Of a stretch of DNA of 64,000 nucleotides, positions 37,128 through 45,429 are shown one piece after another. A program made the position numbers and the translations under genes. Origin of the DNA: Algoriella xinjiangensis. GTDB taxonomy: Bacteria; Bacteroidota; Bacteroidia; Flavobacteriales; Weeksellaceae. Location of the stretch: assembly GCF_900115015.1 (NCBI RefSeq), contig NZ_FOUZ01000004.1, positions 62,001 through 126,000 of the forward strand. The letters are read 5' to 3'. Below the pieces are notes generated by a model. That model saw nothing but the letters and a program-made list of their open reading frames with translations. It ran no database searches and was not told the DNA's origin. Position 1 is the stretch's first letter. Every line of letters starts with the position of its first letter.

Positions 37128-39106
37128 CCTTCCAACATTAAATAAATCGTTTCACCTTTCTTAAATCTTGTTCCTGCAGGAATGGATTGGCTTATCACTT
37201 TTCCAAAACCTGTGTATTGTACATCTAAACCTAAATTCTCTAACACTGGAATTACATCAGAACCAACGTGTCCAGTAACATTAGGAATTGTATTTTTAGA
37301 TTTACCTACATTTATTTTATCGCCTTTTTTAAATTCGGCTACTGTATTTCTTTTTACTAAATCTTTTGGCAAAGGTATAGGTGTTTTTGAATATACCCAA
37401 TCGGCAATTTTTTTAAACACAGGCGCTGTTACGCTACCTCCATAAAATCCTTTTGCTGTATTTGGTTTATGTACCACAACTATACATGAATATTTAGGTT
37501 TTTCTGCTGGAAAATATCCTGCAAAAGACGCACGATATTGCATTCCTTTTCCATCTTTTTTCCAATAATCAACACGAGCTGTACCTGTTTTACCTGCAAT
37601 ATCATAATTACTATTGCTAATAATACGTCCCGTTCCTTGTTCTACCGCTCCACGAAGCATTTCTTGCATTTGTTTGATATTGTCTAAAGATGTTAATTGA
37701 TCGACTAAAACAACTGGTTGAAATATTTTGTCTGCTTCGCCTTTTTTCGTGATTTTATCCATAAACAATGGTTTCAGCATTTTACCATTATTTGCCACTG
37801 CATTATAAAATGTCACAATCTGAATTGGTGTTAATTGCAATCCATATCCATATCCCATAACCGGAAGTGTAATATTACTCCACGCTTTGCTATCAGGACG
37901 ATGCATAATTGGACGACCTTCTCCTAAAATATCTACATCCAATGGTTTTGTCATGTGCCATTTATCCAATTTCTCAAAAAATGAGCTTGGATTAGCACCA
38001 TAATATTGATTGATAATTTTAGCTGTACCAATATTTGATGATTTTTTGATTACACCATCCACAGTTATTCTTCCATAACCATGTGTATCTGTAATTGTAC
38101 GACCATAAAATTTATAGCTACCATTACCCGTTTCTACTGTAGAATTTTTATTGATATAACCATCATCCATCGCAGCTAATAAAGACACCGTTTTGAATGT
38201 TGATCCTGGTTCTGCAGCTTCACCTACAGCATAATTATAATCGTCTATATATGTACCATCTTTTTTACGAGATAGATTAACAATTGCTCTTATTTTTCCC
38301 GTCTGTACTTCCATCACAACAACACTACCATGTTGCGCTTCGAATTGAGAAAGTTGTTTGTATAAAGCATCGTAAGCCACCATTTGCAAATCAGCATCAA
38401 TGGTTGTGTAAACAGAAGATCCAGCTTGAGGTTCTTGTTCCCAACTTTTCATTGGTTTCCATTTTCCTCTACCCATAAATTGTTCCCAACGACGACCTTC
38501 TACACCGCTTAATAAGTCAGAATATGCTCCTTCTAAACCTACTTTTCCGCGTTGATCATCATATCCAATTGTACGAATACCGATATCTTGAACGATTAAT
38601 TCTCGTTTTGATTCAGTTTCATGGATAAATCCACCTTTGTTTTGACCTTTATTAAAAATTGGGAATTTTTTGATTCGTTGATACTCCTCATAATTCAAAT
38701 CTTTCACCAACATCATGTAGCGGTTTTTCTTTTTACGTTCTTTCGAAAATTTCTCGTAAAAATATGCTGGTGATTTTGTAAACATCTTACCTAAAGAATC
38801 GGCAAGATTGTGCATTTCTGTATTGAATAATTCGTCTTTTACAACAGATAAATCAACAAAAATATTATGCTTTGTTACCGTTGTTGCCATTAAGGCTCCA
38901 TTAGACGCATATAAATTTCCTCGTTCTGCAGCAACAGTATCTAACCTAAAGTTATTTTTCTCTGCAAAACGCTCTAATTCAACTCCTTCTACTATATTTA
39001 TACGAAACATAAAAACAATAACAAAGATGGCCCATATCGCTAAAGCGCCGGCTATTACCCATCCTTTGATGACCATGTTGTTTTTATTTTTCGTTGACGC
39101 TGTCAT
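37124..39106 (-). CDS. ftsI: septal peptidoglycan transpeptidase (class B PBP, FtsI/Spo-VD type) with PASTA domain
   Basis: The 660-residue protein has one N-terminal transmembrane helix (about 16-35), a dimerisation domain, and a transpeptidase domain with all three motifs: Ser302 in EPGSTFKTV, KKSSNIGTAK and AGKTGTARV. A single PASTA domain occupies the last 60 residues (IPNVTGHVGSDVI to YLMLEG). It cross-links septal peptidoglycan with FtsW. Its start overlaps the ftsL-like gene by 23 bases. Confidence 0.95.
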   Translation of the reverse strand: MTASTKNKNNMVIKGWVIAGALAIWAIFVIVFMFRINIVEGVELERFAEKNNFRLDTVAAERGNLYASNGALMATTVTKHNIFVDLSVVKDELFNTEMHNLADSLGKMFTKSPAYFYEKFSKERKKKNRYMMLVKDLNYEEYQRIKKFPIFNKGQNKGGFIHETESKRELIVQDIGIRTIGYDDQRGKVGLEGAYSDLLSGVEGRRWEQFMGRGKWKPMKSWEQEPQAGSSVYTTIDADLQMVAYDALYKQLSQFEAQHGSVVVMEVQTGKIRAIVNLSRKKDGTYIDDYNYAVGEAAEPGSTFKTVSLLAAMDDGYINKNSTVETGNGSYKFYGRTITDTHGYGRITVDGVIKKSSNIGTAKIINQYYGANPSSFFEKLDKWHMTKPLDVDILGEGRPIMHRPDSKAWSNITLPVMGYGYGLQLTPIQIVTFYNAVANNGKMLKPLFMDKITKKGEADKIFQPVVLVDQLTSLDNIKQMQEMLRGAVEQGTGRIISNSNYDIAGKTGTARVDYWKKDGKGMQYRASFAGYFPAEKPKYSCIVVVHKPNTAKGFYGGSVTAPVFKKIADWVYSKTPIPLPKDLVKRNTVAEFKKGDKINVGKSKNTIPNVTGHVGSDVIPVLENLGLDVQYTGFGKVISQSIPAGTRFKKGETIYLMLEG

Positions 39107-39443
39107 AAACCTTGTCTACAATATAATAAGGTTGTTTATCTGGAATCTTTAAACCATACACTGCTGTACGTTCTAAGATTTCTGTTTCTAGTTGCATACG
39201 CATCAAATCGCGATGCTTGTCTGTGTACTGAGATTTTAAATCTTCTACTTTGTCTTGTAATTCTGCTATGCGAACTACTTTGCGATCTACCCAATGCGAA
39301 CTTGTAATACTCAAAAAAGCCAATCCTACCAAATACAACATAAATTTCCAGTTTTGCTCCGAGCCTGTTTTTATTAAAAACTCACCTCTTAACAATCCTG
39401 AAAAAGTTTTTTTCTCTGGTAATATTTTCTTCTTTTTCGCCAT
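39084..39443 (-). CDS. ftsL: FtsL-like cell division protein
   Basis: A 119-residue bitopic protein with a basic cytoplasmic start (MAKKKKILPEKK), one transmembrane helix (about 33-50, KFMLYLVGLAFLSITSS) and a short periplasmic coiled coil (RIAELQDKVEDLKSQYTDKH). FtsL sequences are poorly conserved; size, topology and location between rsmH and ftsI are the basis for the name. In other bacteria FtsL joins FtsB and FtsQ to activate FtsWI. It starts directly after the rsmH stop, with no gap. Confidence 0.85.
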   Translation of the reverse strand: MAKKKKILPEKKTFSGLLRGEFLIKTGSEQNWKFMLYLVGLAFLSITSSHWVDRKVVRIAELQDKVEDLKSQYTDKHRDLMRMQLETEILERTAVYGLKIPDKQPYYIVDKVYDSVNEK

Positions 39444-40349
39444 TTACTCTTCGTTTCTTACTGCAATGCGCATTTTCGCACTACGAGCTCTTGGATTTTC
39501 ATTAATTTCTTCTTTTGTCGGCACAATTACCTTTGATTGTAAAGGTTTGAATGGTGCTGACCAATTTCCGTAAACGTCGCGTTCTGGTTCTCCTTCAAAC
39601 ATTCCGTTTTTCATAAATCGTTTTGTTAAACGATCTTCTAAAGAATGATATGAAATAATAACTAAGCGTCCGCCTGGTTTTATAACATCTGTACACTGCA
39701 TTAACATATCTTTTAAGGCAGCCATTTCGTCATTTACTTCTATTCGTAATGCTTGAAACATTTGAGCGAAAAACTTATTTTCTTTCATTTTTGGAATGAA
39801 TGAGAAAATTTGTTTTAACTCATCAATTGTTTCAATTTGTTTTTCTGTTCTTGCTTTTACAACTTCTTTCGCTAAACGATATGAACCAGATAATTCGCCA
39901 TAATCATAAAAAATTCGAGCTAAATCTGTTTCTTCGTATTCGTTTATAATTGTTTTTGCAGATAGTTTCGCATTTTGATTCATTCGCATATCAAGTTCGC
40001 CATCAAAACGAGTAGAAAAACCTCTTTCGGGCGTATCAAATTGATGAGAAGAAACTCCCAAATCACCTAAAACACCATCTACTTGTTTGATTCCTCTAAT
40101 TCTTAGATTATTTTTAAGAAATCTAAAATTTTGTTCGACTAACTCAAAACGCGGATCGTCAATTTTATTACGAAGCGCATCAACATCTTGATCAAAAGAA
40201 AATAATTTTCCGTTTTGATCCAAACGTGTTAATATTTCACGAGAGTGTCCTCCACCCCCGAACGTACAATCTACATATATACCCGATGCATCAATTATTA
40301 ATGCATCGACACTATCATTTAATAATACAGGATTATGATATTCACTCAT
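39444..40349 (-). CDS. rsmH: 16S rRNA (cytosine-1402-N4)-methyltransferase RsmH
   Basis: The 301-residue SAM-dependent enzyme methylates N4 of C1402 in the ribosomal P site. Landmarks: HNPVLLNDSVDAL, YVDCTFGGGGHSREIL (SAM loop), GVLGDLGVSSHQFDTPERGF, QALRIEVNDEMAAL and ISYHSLEDRLTKRF. It overlaps mraZ by 8 bases, the usual pair at the head of dcw clusters. Confidence 0.96.
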   Translation of the reverse strand: MSEYHNPVLLNDSVDALIIDASGIYVDCTFGGGGHSREILTRLDQNGKLFSFDQDVDALRNKIDDPRFELVEQNFRFLKNNLRIRGIKQVDGVLGDLGVSSHQFDTPERGFSTRFDGELDMRMNQNAKLSAKTIINEYEETDLARIFYDYGELSGSYRLAKEVVKARTEKQIETIDELKQIFSFIPKMKENKFFAQMFQALRIEVNDEMAALKDMLMQCTDVIKPGGRLVIISYHSLEDRLTKRFMKNGMFEGEPERDVYGNWSAPFKPLQSKVIVPTKEEINENPRARSAKMRIAVRNEE

Positions 40350-40803
40350 TTTCGTTAAAATTTCCCATTACATCTTCCGCTAATGATGCAAAATCTAAAT
40401 CCTCTACGTTTATTGCATTTTCATACAAGTCTTTATCCCAGATTTCAATCATGTTAACAGAAGAATTCAAAACTACATCTTTATTAATTTGTGCAAATTT
40501 CACTAAATCTTTTGAAATTTGAAGCCTTCCATTCGTATCAACTTCAACAATTTTTAACCCTGCGGTAAAAATTCGAATAAAATCGTTGTTCTTTTTCACA
40601 AATCGGTTCAATTTATTCAGATCATTCATCACTTTTTCCCATTCTTTCATAGGATGTAGTTCTAAACAATTCTGAAACACAGAGCGTTTCAACACAAAGC
40701 CATCTTCCAAATAATCAGTCAATTGTTTCTTTAAACCGACTGGTATTGGGAGTCTTCCCTTTGTATCGACCTTACACTCGTATGTACCAATTAGTGAATT
40801 CAC
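40342..40803 (-). CDS. mraZ: transcriptional regulator / division protein MraZ
   Basis: The 153-residue protein has two SpoVT/AbrB-like MraZ repeats: IGTYECKVDTKGRLPIPVGL at the start and TAGLKIVEVDTNGRLQISKDL in the second half, each with the DxxGR signature. MraZ forms rings that bind tandem repeats upstream of its own gene and tunes the dcw operon. The start codon is GTG at 40803; the protein start MNSLIGTYE is the conserved MraZ start. The predicted transcript begins only about 7 nt upstream, so the mRNA may be almost leaderless. Three operator-like boxes lie just upstream. Confidence 0.95.
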   Translation of the reverse strand: MNSLIGTYECKVDTKGRLPIPVGLKKQLTDYLEDGFVLKRSVFQNCLELHPMKEWEKVMNDLNKLNRFVKKNNDFIRIFTAGLKIVEVDTNGRLQISKDLVKFAQINKDVVLNSSVNMIEIWDKDLYENAINVEDLDFASLAEDVMGNFNENE

Positions 40804-40816
40804 GATAGAATTTTTT

Positions 40817-40824
40817 CAAAAATA
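40817..40824 (-). promoter_or_regulatory. -7 element of the dcw/mraZ promoter
   Basis: TATTTTTG on the minus strand fits TAnnTTTG. The -33 position, about 20 nt upstream, falls within the MraZ-box array. Confidence 0.5.
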
Positions 40825-40834
40825 AATAAAATAT

Positions 40835-40864
40835 TACCACTAAATACCATTTTTTACCACTTTT
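40835..40864 (-). promoter_or_regulatory. MraZ operator: three TGGTA boxes at 10-bp spacing
   Basis: On the minus strand TGGTA lies at 40859-40855, 40849-40845 and 40839-40835, exactly 10 bp apart, in context AAAAGTGGTA / AAAAATGGTA / TTTAGTGGTA. Known MraZ sites are tandem 10-bp repeats with a TGGG or GTGG(G/T) core. The array overlaps the -33 region, which fits autorepression. Confidence 0.65.
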
Positions 40865-41035
40865 ATTTAAATATTTATTAACAATTTTATTTTTAGTATC
40901 AATGAGTTAACCTATTTATTGTTAAAACAGTAGCATTCGCCCGCTTTTAAAATTTTATATAGACCTTGTTACACTGTTTTATAATTGAGTTTTAAAGTTT
41001 TTCGTATAAAGCAGTAATAAAAACTAATAATTAAT

Positions 41036-41043
41036 TAAATTTG
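41036..41043 (+). promoter_or_regulatory. -7 element of the alpha/beta hydrolase-engB operon
   Basis: TAAATTTG, 20 nt before the ATG; no clear -33. Between it and the ATG lies an 11-bp tandem repeat, TCGACTTAAT at 41044 and 41055, whose second copy runs into the start codon. Confidence 0.4.
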
Positions 41044-41062
41044 TCGACTTAATATCGACTTA

Positions 41063-41845
41063 ATGTTTTTTAGCTTAAAAAAGAAAGATAAGTTCTCTTA
41101 TATCGAAGAAGGGGAAGGACAACCAATTGTTTTGCTCCATGGGTTAATGGGTGAACTTAGTAATTTCAGCTCTCTTACCAATTATTTTGCAGAAAGAGGC
41201 TACAAAGTTTATGCGCCAGAATTGCCAATATATTCATTACCTGTTATTAGTACAAACATTAAGAATATAGCCAAACATGTTGCAAAATTTGTAGAAGAAA
41301 TTGTAAAAGAGCCAGCTATTTTAGTCGGTAATTCTTTAGGAGGTCATATTGGTCTTATGGTTGCTTGCCATCATCCAGAATTCGTAAAAGCGTTGTGCTT
41401 AACGGGAAGCTCGGGATTATACGAAAAATCATTTGGCGAAACTTACCCAAAACGTGGTAATTATGAATATGTAGAACGTAAAACGCGCGAAGTTTTTTAC
41501 GATCCTGCTATTGCTACAAAAGAAATTGTTGATGATGTTTTTAACACTGTTAATGACAGAAATAAAGCCATCAAAACTTTATATATTGCGCGTGACGCCA
41601 TAAAATCTAACATGAAAGGTGATTTGATTGATATCAAAATACCAGTTTGTTTGATTTGGGGAAAACAAGATAGTGTTACTCCACCAGAAGTTGCTATAGA
41701 ATTTGAGCAAGAATTGCCAGATGCAACTTTGTATTGGATTGACAAGTGTGGACATGCACCTATGATGGAGCATCCAGAATTATTCAACGAAATTTTATTT
41801 AAATGGTTAGTTGAAAAACAATTTAATGCAACAACAAAAGCATAA
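41063..41845 (+). CDS. alpha/beta-fold hydrolase
   Basis: The 260-residue protein has the alpha/beta hydrolase core: oxyanion segment PIVLLHGLMGELSNF, nucleophile elbow VGNSLGGHIGL (Ser91), acid region IWGKQDSVTPPE and a final His in DKCGHAPMMEHPE. It has no signal peptide and is probably a cytoplasmic esterase or acyl hydrolase of unknown substrate. engB starts 2 bases after its stop, so the two are one transcript; this coupling occurs in other Bacteroidota as far as I know. Confidence 0.88.
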   Translation: MFFSLKKKDKFSYIEEGEGQPIVLLHGLMGELSNFSSLTNYFAERGYKVYAPELPIYSLPVISTNIKNIAKHVAKFVEEIVKEPAILVGNSLGGHIGLMVACHHPEFVKALCLTGSSGLYEKSFGETYPKRGNYEYVERKTREVFYDPAIATKEIVDDVFNTVNDRNKAIKTLYIARDAIKSNMKGDLIDIKIPVCLIWGKQDSVTPPEVAIEFEQELPDATLYWIDKCGHAPMMEHPELFNEILFKWLVEKQFNATTKA

Positions 41846-41847
41846 TT

Positions 41848-42480
41848 ATGATTAAGAAAGCTGAATTTGTAAAAAGTTCACAAAAATATACGGATTGTCC
41901 AGATCCGTTCAAACCAGAATATGCGTTTATCGGAAGATCTAATGTTGGGAAATCATCATTAATTAACATGATAACAGAACGTAAATCGTTAGCAAAAACA
42001 TCTTCTACACCAGGAAAAACTCAATTGATTAATACTTTTGAGATGGATGATATTTGGTATTTAGCCGATTTACCTGGTTACGGTTTTGCAAAAGCACCAA
42101 AAGGTGTTCGTGGAGGATTTAACCGAATGATTTATGATTATATTGAATTCAGAAAAAATTTGGTGAACGTATTTTTATTAATCGATTCTCGCCATACGCC
42201 GCAAGCCATAGATTTGCAGTTTATGGAATGGTTAGGAAATAAACAAATTCCATTTTCGATTGTATTTACAAAACTTGATAAATTAACAAGTACGCAAATG
42301 CAGAAAAATCTGAACCATTATAAAGTTGAACTTTTAAAGAAATGGGAAGAATTACCTAAAATATTTACAAGTTCTGCGACAAGCAAAATTGGTAAACTAG
42401 AAATTATAGGTTACATTGATAGCTTAAACGTTACGTTGGTAGACGAGTTTAAAAAAGAACAATTCAAGAAAGAATATTAA
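41848..42480 (+). CDS. engB: ribosome biogenesis GTPase EngB (YsxC/YihA)
   Basis: The 210-residue GTPase has the circularly complete TRAFAC motifs: G1 IGRSNVGKSSLIN (28-40), G2 Thr in TSSTPGKTQ, G3 DLPGYGFAK and G4 FTKLDKL. EngB acts in assembly of the large ribosomal subunit and is essential in many bacteria. It follows the alpha/beta hydrolase with a 2-base gap and ends at a strong terminator. Confidence 0.96.
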   Translation: MIKKAEFVKSSQKYTDCPDPFKPEYAFIGRSNVGKSSLINMITERKSLAKTSSTPGKTQLINTFEMDDIWYLADLPGYGFAKAPKGVRGGFNRMIYDYIEFRKNLVNVFLLIDSRHTPQAIDLQFMEWLGNKQIPFSIVFTKLDKLTSTQMQKNLNHYKVELLKKWEELPKIFTSSATSKIGKLEIIGYIDSLNVTLVDEFKKEQFKKEY

Positions 42481-42481
42481 T

Positions 42482-42514
42482 AAAAAAAGTCGAAACATAG
42501 TTTCGACTTTTTTT
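42482..42514 (+). terminator. rho-independent terminator after engB
   Basis: AAAGTCGAAAC / GTTTCGACTTT with a short loop, followed by a run of T. Confidence 0.9.
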
Positions 42515-42549
42515 ATTTTATTGATTTTTTATTTACACTTTATTATAAC

Positions 42550-42876
42550 TTATTTTTTCTCTAATTCTGCTGATTTAGCTTCTAAATCTTTCAAACAAGG
42601 ATCAATCATTTTTTTCAATCTATCCTCTAATTCTTTCGTCGGATTATTCATCATCATCATTTCTGCATAGGTAAATTCGCCCAACATTTTGTCTGTAGAA
42701 CAACTGCAATATTCTTTTACTAATATTTCTTTTTCTTCTGACATTTCAGGGCTTAAAGCTGTCGATTCGCACGAAGCCATAACTTGTGCACGCAACTCTG
42801 CATCGTCTTTATCTGGCTTTTTATTACAACTAAAAACCGTTAAACTTATTATACATCCAAATAAAATCTTTTTCAT
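42550..42876 (-). CDS. small lipoprotein of unknown function
   Basis: A 108-residue protein with a lipoprotein signal (LTVFSCNKK, lipidated Cys17). The mature part is helical and charged, with a Cys pair-like arrangement (SCESTAL, YCSCSTDKM, DPCLKD) that could form disulfides or bind a metal. The Met-rich run YAEMMMMNNP is unusual. No family is recognised. It lies downstream of aroQ... on the same strand with a 44-base gap, and is read towards engB. Confidence 0.7.
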   Translation of the reverse strand: MKKILFGCIISLTVFSCNKKPDKDDAELRAQVMASCESTALSPEMSEEKEILVKEYCSCSTDKMLGEFTYAEMMMMNNPTKELEDRLKKMIDPCLKDLEAKSAELEKK

Positions 42877-42920
42877 AGCTATTAAATTTAGTTTAGATGA
42901 TTAAGTTACTTAAAATAAGC

Positions 42921-43340
42921 TTATTTTACAAATTTATCAATTGCTTCTACATATCCAGGTAAACCTTTTCCCGAAATAATTTGAAGACAACTTTCTCCTG
43001 TAATACTAATTTTTCTGAAATCTTCGCGTGCATAAATATCCGAAATATGAACTTCTATAACTGGTGTTTTTATCGCTTTTATCGCATCTGCAATTGCATA
43101 AGAATAATGCGTGTAAGCAGCTGAGTTTAAAACTATACCATCATATCGAAAACCAACTTCGTGCAATTTATCAATAATATCGCCTTCGTGATTTGACTGA
43201 TAATAATGCAATGAAACTTCTGGAAACTGATGTTTTAATTCTATAAAAAAGTCTTCAAAAGTTTGATTTCCGTATATCTCTGGTTCTCTAACTCCTAACA
43301 AATTTAAGTTAGGTCCGTTTATTATTTGTATTTGCTTCAT
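42921..43340 (-). CDS. aroQ: 3-dehydroquinate dehydratase, type II
   Basis: The 139-residue enzyme catalyses the third step of the shikimate pathway. All landmarks of the type II fold are present: IINGPNLNLLGVREPEIYG (with the catalytic Tyr), YYQSNHEGDIIDKL, IVLNSAAYTHYSYAIADAI and VIEVHISDIYAREDFR. The start is ATG 43340; the longer frame begins with TTG at 43358. Upstream, on the opposite strand, lies the putative small RNA at 43459. Confidence 0.96.
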   Translation of the reverse strand: MKQIQIINGPNLNLLGVREPEIYGNQTFEDFFIELKHQFPEVSLHYYQSNHEGDIIDKLHEVGFRYDGIVLNSAAYTHYSYAIADAIKAIKTPVIEVHISDIYAREDFRKISITGESCLQIISGKGLPGYVEAIDKFVK

Positions 43341-43432
43341 TTGCTTATTTTTTAACAAGTTACGACTGTTTTTAACAAGAAATAACTAAAATTTTTCTAA
43401 TTATTTTCATTTTATATTAAAATTTTTAACTT

Positions 43433-43449
43433 TTGGCACGCATATTGTA
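43433..43449 (+). promoter_or_regulatory. sigma-54-like -24/-12 promoter of a putative small RNA
   Basis: TTGGCACG-CATA-TTGTA: the -24 half is identical to the RpoN consensus and the -12 half differs by one base (TTGTA for TTGCA). It points into the 110-nt G-less stretch, with no protein gene on this strand before rarA's antisense side. Confidence 0.45.
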
Positions 43450-43458
43450 TTTACTAAT

Positions 43459-43566
43459 ATAACCAACCAATATCAATAAAATATCAACCTAAACTAAATA
43501 ATCTTACCTAAACCTATTAACCAACCTAAACAAAAATTCCAATTATCTATTATAATTGGAATTTTG
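43459..43566 (+). ncRNA. candidate small RNA, free of G, with three ACCTAAAC repeats
   Basis: Between a sigma-54-like element and a 13-bp terminator hairpin lies sequence with no open frame of note and no G at all from 43448 to 43557. It contains ACCTAAAC three times (43487, 43506, 43524; spacing 19 and 18 nt) and AACCAACC twice (43461, 43519). A G-free RNA cannot fold on itself, so the repeats would be single-stranded and able to pair with GUUUAGGU in targets. The 5' end (about 43459) is inferred from the promoter, the 3' end from the terminator. It is not recognised as a known family; an Rfam scan, including Flavo-1, would test this. Confidence 0.45.
43533..43566. terminator. terminator of rarA (minus) and of the candidate small RNA (plus)
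   Basis: AAAATTCCAATTA (43533-43545) / TAATTGGAATTTT (43553-43565), loop 7 nt, A-run on the left and T-run on the right. Confidence 0.85.
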
Positions 43567-43569
43567 TAT

Positions 43570-44850
43570 TTAATAGCCATACTTCCCTTTCCATTTTTGG
43601 TTTAAAGACTGCTTATCTACTTGTTCTCTTTTATTATTTCCTGGCTCGTAAAAAGCTGTTCCAGCAATTTCATCTGGTAAAAATTCTTGTTCAGCAAAAT
43701 TACCTGGAAAATCGTGCGAATATTTATACTCTTTTCCATAATCTAAATCTTTCATCAATTTAGTTGGTGCATTTCGTAAATGCAATGGCACAGGCAAATC
43801 TCCCGTTTGTTTTACAACTTGTTGAGCCGTATTTATCGCCATATAAGTTGCATTACTTTTGGGCGAATTTGCCAAATAAACCGCACATTGGCTAAGTAAA
43901 ATTCGAGATTCTGGATAACCGATAACCGAAACCGCCTGAAAAGTATTATTCGCTAAAATCATTGCAGTTGGATTTGCATTTCCCACATCTTCTGAAGCAG
44001 AAATTAACAATCTACGCGCAATAAATTTTAAATCTTCGCCGCCTTCAATCATTCGTGCCAACCAATAAACCGCTCCATTAGGATCGGAACCACGAATAGA
44101 TTTTATAAATGCCGAAATAATATCGTAATGTTGTTCGCCCGTTTTATCATAACGCGCTAAATTTTGTTGAATACGCTCGTGTACAATTTTATCATTAATG
44201 GTAATTTTTTCTGTCGGAGCAAAACTATTAATCACCAATTCTAAACCATTCAATAATTTACGCGCATCACCGCCAGAATATCTCAACAATGCATTCGTTT
44301 CGACAACCTCAATGTTTTGTTGTGATAAAATTGCATCTTTTTTTATAGCTCGATGGATTAAATCTACTAAATCTTCTTTTTCTAGATGTTTTAACACATA
44401 AACTTGCGCACGCGAAAGCAAGGCAGGAACAACCTCGAAGCTTGGATTTTCTGTTGTAGCACCAATCAACGTAACCAAGCCAGTTTCTACCGCGCCCAAC
44501 AAACTATCTTGTTGCGATTTATTGAAACGATGAATTTCATCTATAAATAAAATAGGATTTTTAGTTCCCGAAAATAAATTCTGATTCTTTGCTTTATCAA
44601 TTACTTCTCGCACTTCTTTTACACCAGAATTTATGGCGCTTAAAGTATAAAAAGGACGATCTGTTAACTCAGAAATTAATTGTGCAAGTGTAGTTTTTCC
44701 CGTACCTGGAGGACCCCAAAAAATCATCGAAGCAATCATATCATGCTGCAACATCATTTTAATTGGTCCATTTGGTCCTATCAAATGTTTTTGATTAATG
44801 TAATCTTCGAGCGTTTTTGGACGCATTCTTTCAGCTAAAGGCGCATTCAT
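43570..44850 (-). CDS. rarA: replication-associated recombination protein A (MgsA/RarA ATPase)
   Basis: The 426-residue AAA+ ATPase is related to clamp-loader subunits and acts at stalled forks. Walker A is GPPGTGKT (46-53), Walker [11 protein letters not shown], sensor 1 [13 protein letters not shown], followed by the helical C-terminal domain with [20 protein letters not shown] and the MgsA tetramer region. The start [18 protein letters not shown] is the conserved family start. A -7 box (TAAATTTG, 44876-44869) lies 19 nt upstream. Confidence 0.96.
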   Translation of the reverse strand: MNAPLAERMRPKTLEDYINQKHLIGPNGPIKMMLQHDMIASMIFWGPPGTGKTTLAQLISELTDRPFYTLSAINSGVKEVREVIDKAKNQNLFSGTKNPILFIDEIHRFNKSQQDSLLGAVETGLVTLIGATTENPSFEVVPALLSRAQVYVLKHLEKEDLVDLIHRAIKKDAILSQQNIEVVETNALLRYSGGDARKLLNGLELVINSFAPTEKITINDKIVHERIQQNLARYDKTGEQHYDIISAFIKSIRGSDPNGAVYWLARMIEGGEDLKFIARRLLISASEDVGNANPTAMILANNTFQAVSVIGYPESRILLSQCAVYLANSPKSNATYMAINTAQQVVKQTGDLPVPLHLRNAPTKLMKDLDYGKEYKYSHDFPGNFAEQEFLPDEIAGTAFYEPGNNKREQVDKQSLNQKWKGKYGY

Positions 44851-44868
44851 AAAATCCTATTTAGACTT

Positions 44869-44876
44869 CAAATTTA
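44869..44876 (-). promoter_or_regulatory. -7 element of rarA
   Basis: TAAATTTG on the minus strand, 18 nt before the ATG; no -33 seen at the right spacing. Confidence 0.4.
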
Positions 44877-44964
44877 GGTAAAGTTTAAATAAATCTCTAC
44901 TTAATTTTCAACGACATATTTTGTCTTTTTAATGACTTTACTTTGTGATAGATAAAAAATTAAG

Positions 44965-45369
44965 ATGATGAAGAAAGCGTTAGAATGTGCATTGATTTTG
45001 ACAAGAAAACACCAACTTTTAGGTGATAAAATTACTTTGTCAACAGATTATTTAAAAAAGATTGAATTGAAAGACAAACAATCTGAAATTAATAAACAGA
45101 TGATTTTGTTTTTGATAGAAGTACAAGAATTTGTAGAATTTATACAACTTAATAAAGAATATAAATCAATGTATTCGGAATTGGTGAATTATTATTTTAA
45201 TCAAATTCATCATCAAATTAATTTTTATGAAATTGAATTGGATCGATTAGAATTTGAATCAAAATTTTCTATCAATGTAATCAACAATTCAAAATGTTAT
45301 GAAAAGAAAACCGAAATTAATTCGGTTCAAGAAAAATTAAATTCGTGTTATCGGTTAATTAATTTGTAG
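44965..45369 (+). CDS. hypothetical helical protein
   Basis: A 134-residue protein without signal peptide or membrane segment. It appears all-helical, with heptad-like hydrophobic spacing in QMILFLIEVQEFVEFIQLN and a second helix INFYEIELDRLEFESKF. Glu, Lys and Ile are common. I do not recognise a family. It is divergent from rarA and precedes the thioredoxin-fold gene by 58 bases without a visible terminator, so the two may be co-transcribed. Confidence 0.6.
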   Translation: MMKKALECALILTRKHQLLGDKITLSTDYLKKIELKDKQSEINKQMILFLIEVQEFVEFIQLNKEYKSMYSELVNYYFNQIHHQINFYEIELDRLEFESKFSINVINNSKCYEKKTEINSVQEKLNSCYRLINL

Positions 45370-45399
45370 AAAACTGATTTCGGCATAATTTTTTATTGT

Positions 45400-45429
45400 A
45401 TTTTCGATTCAATATTTAGAATCGAAAAT
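45400..45429 (+). promoter_or_regulatory. 11-bp palindrome covering the start codon of the thioredoxin-fold gene
   Basis: ATTTTCGATTC (45400-45410) and GAATCGAAAAT (45419-45429) form a perfect inverted repeat with an 8-nt loop; the right arm contains A and T of the ATG at 45428. It could hide the start codon in RNA or be a protein operator. A -7-like box TATTTTCG (45399-45406) overlaps the left arm. Confidence 0.5.

Noticed and set aside
42911-42928. Perfect 18-bp palindrome TAAAATAAGCTTATTTTA at the end of aroQ
   Set aside because: It is AT-only except for the centre, overlaps the aroQ stop and lacks a T-run. It may be a weak terminator, but chance in AT-rich DNA is as likely.
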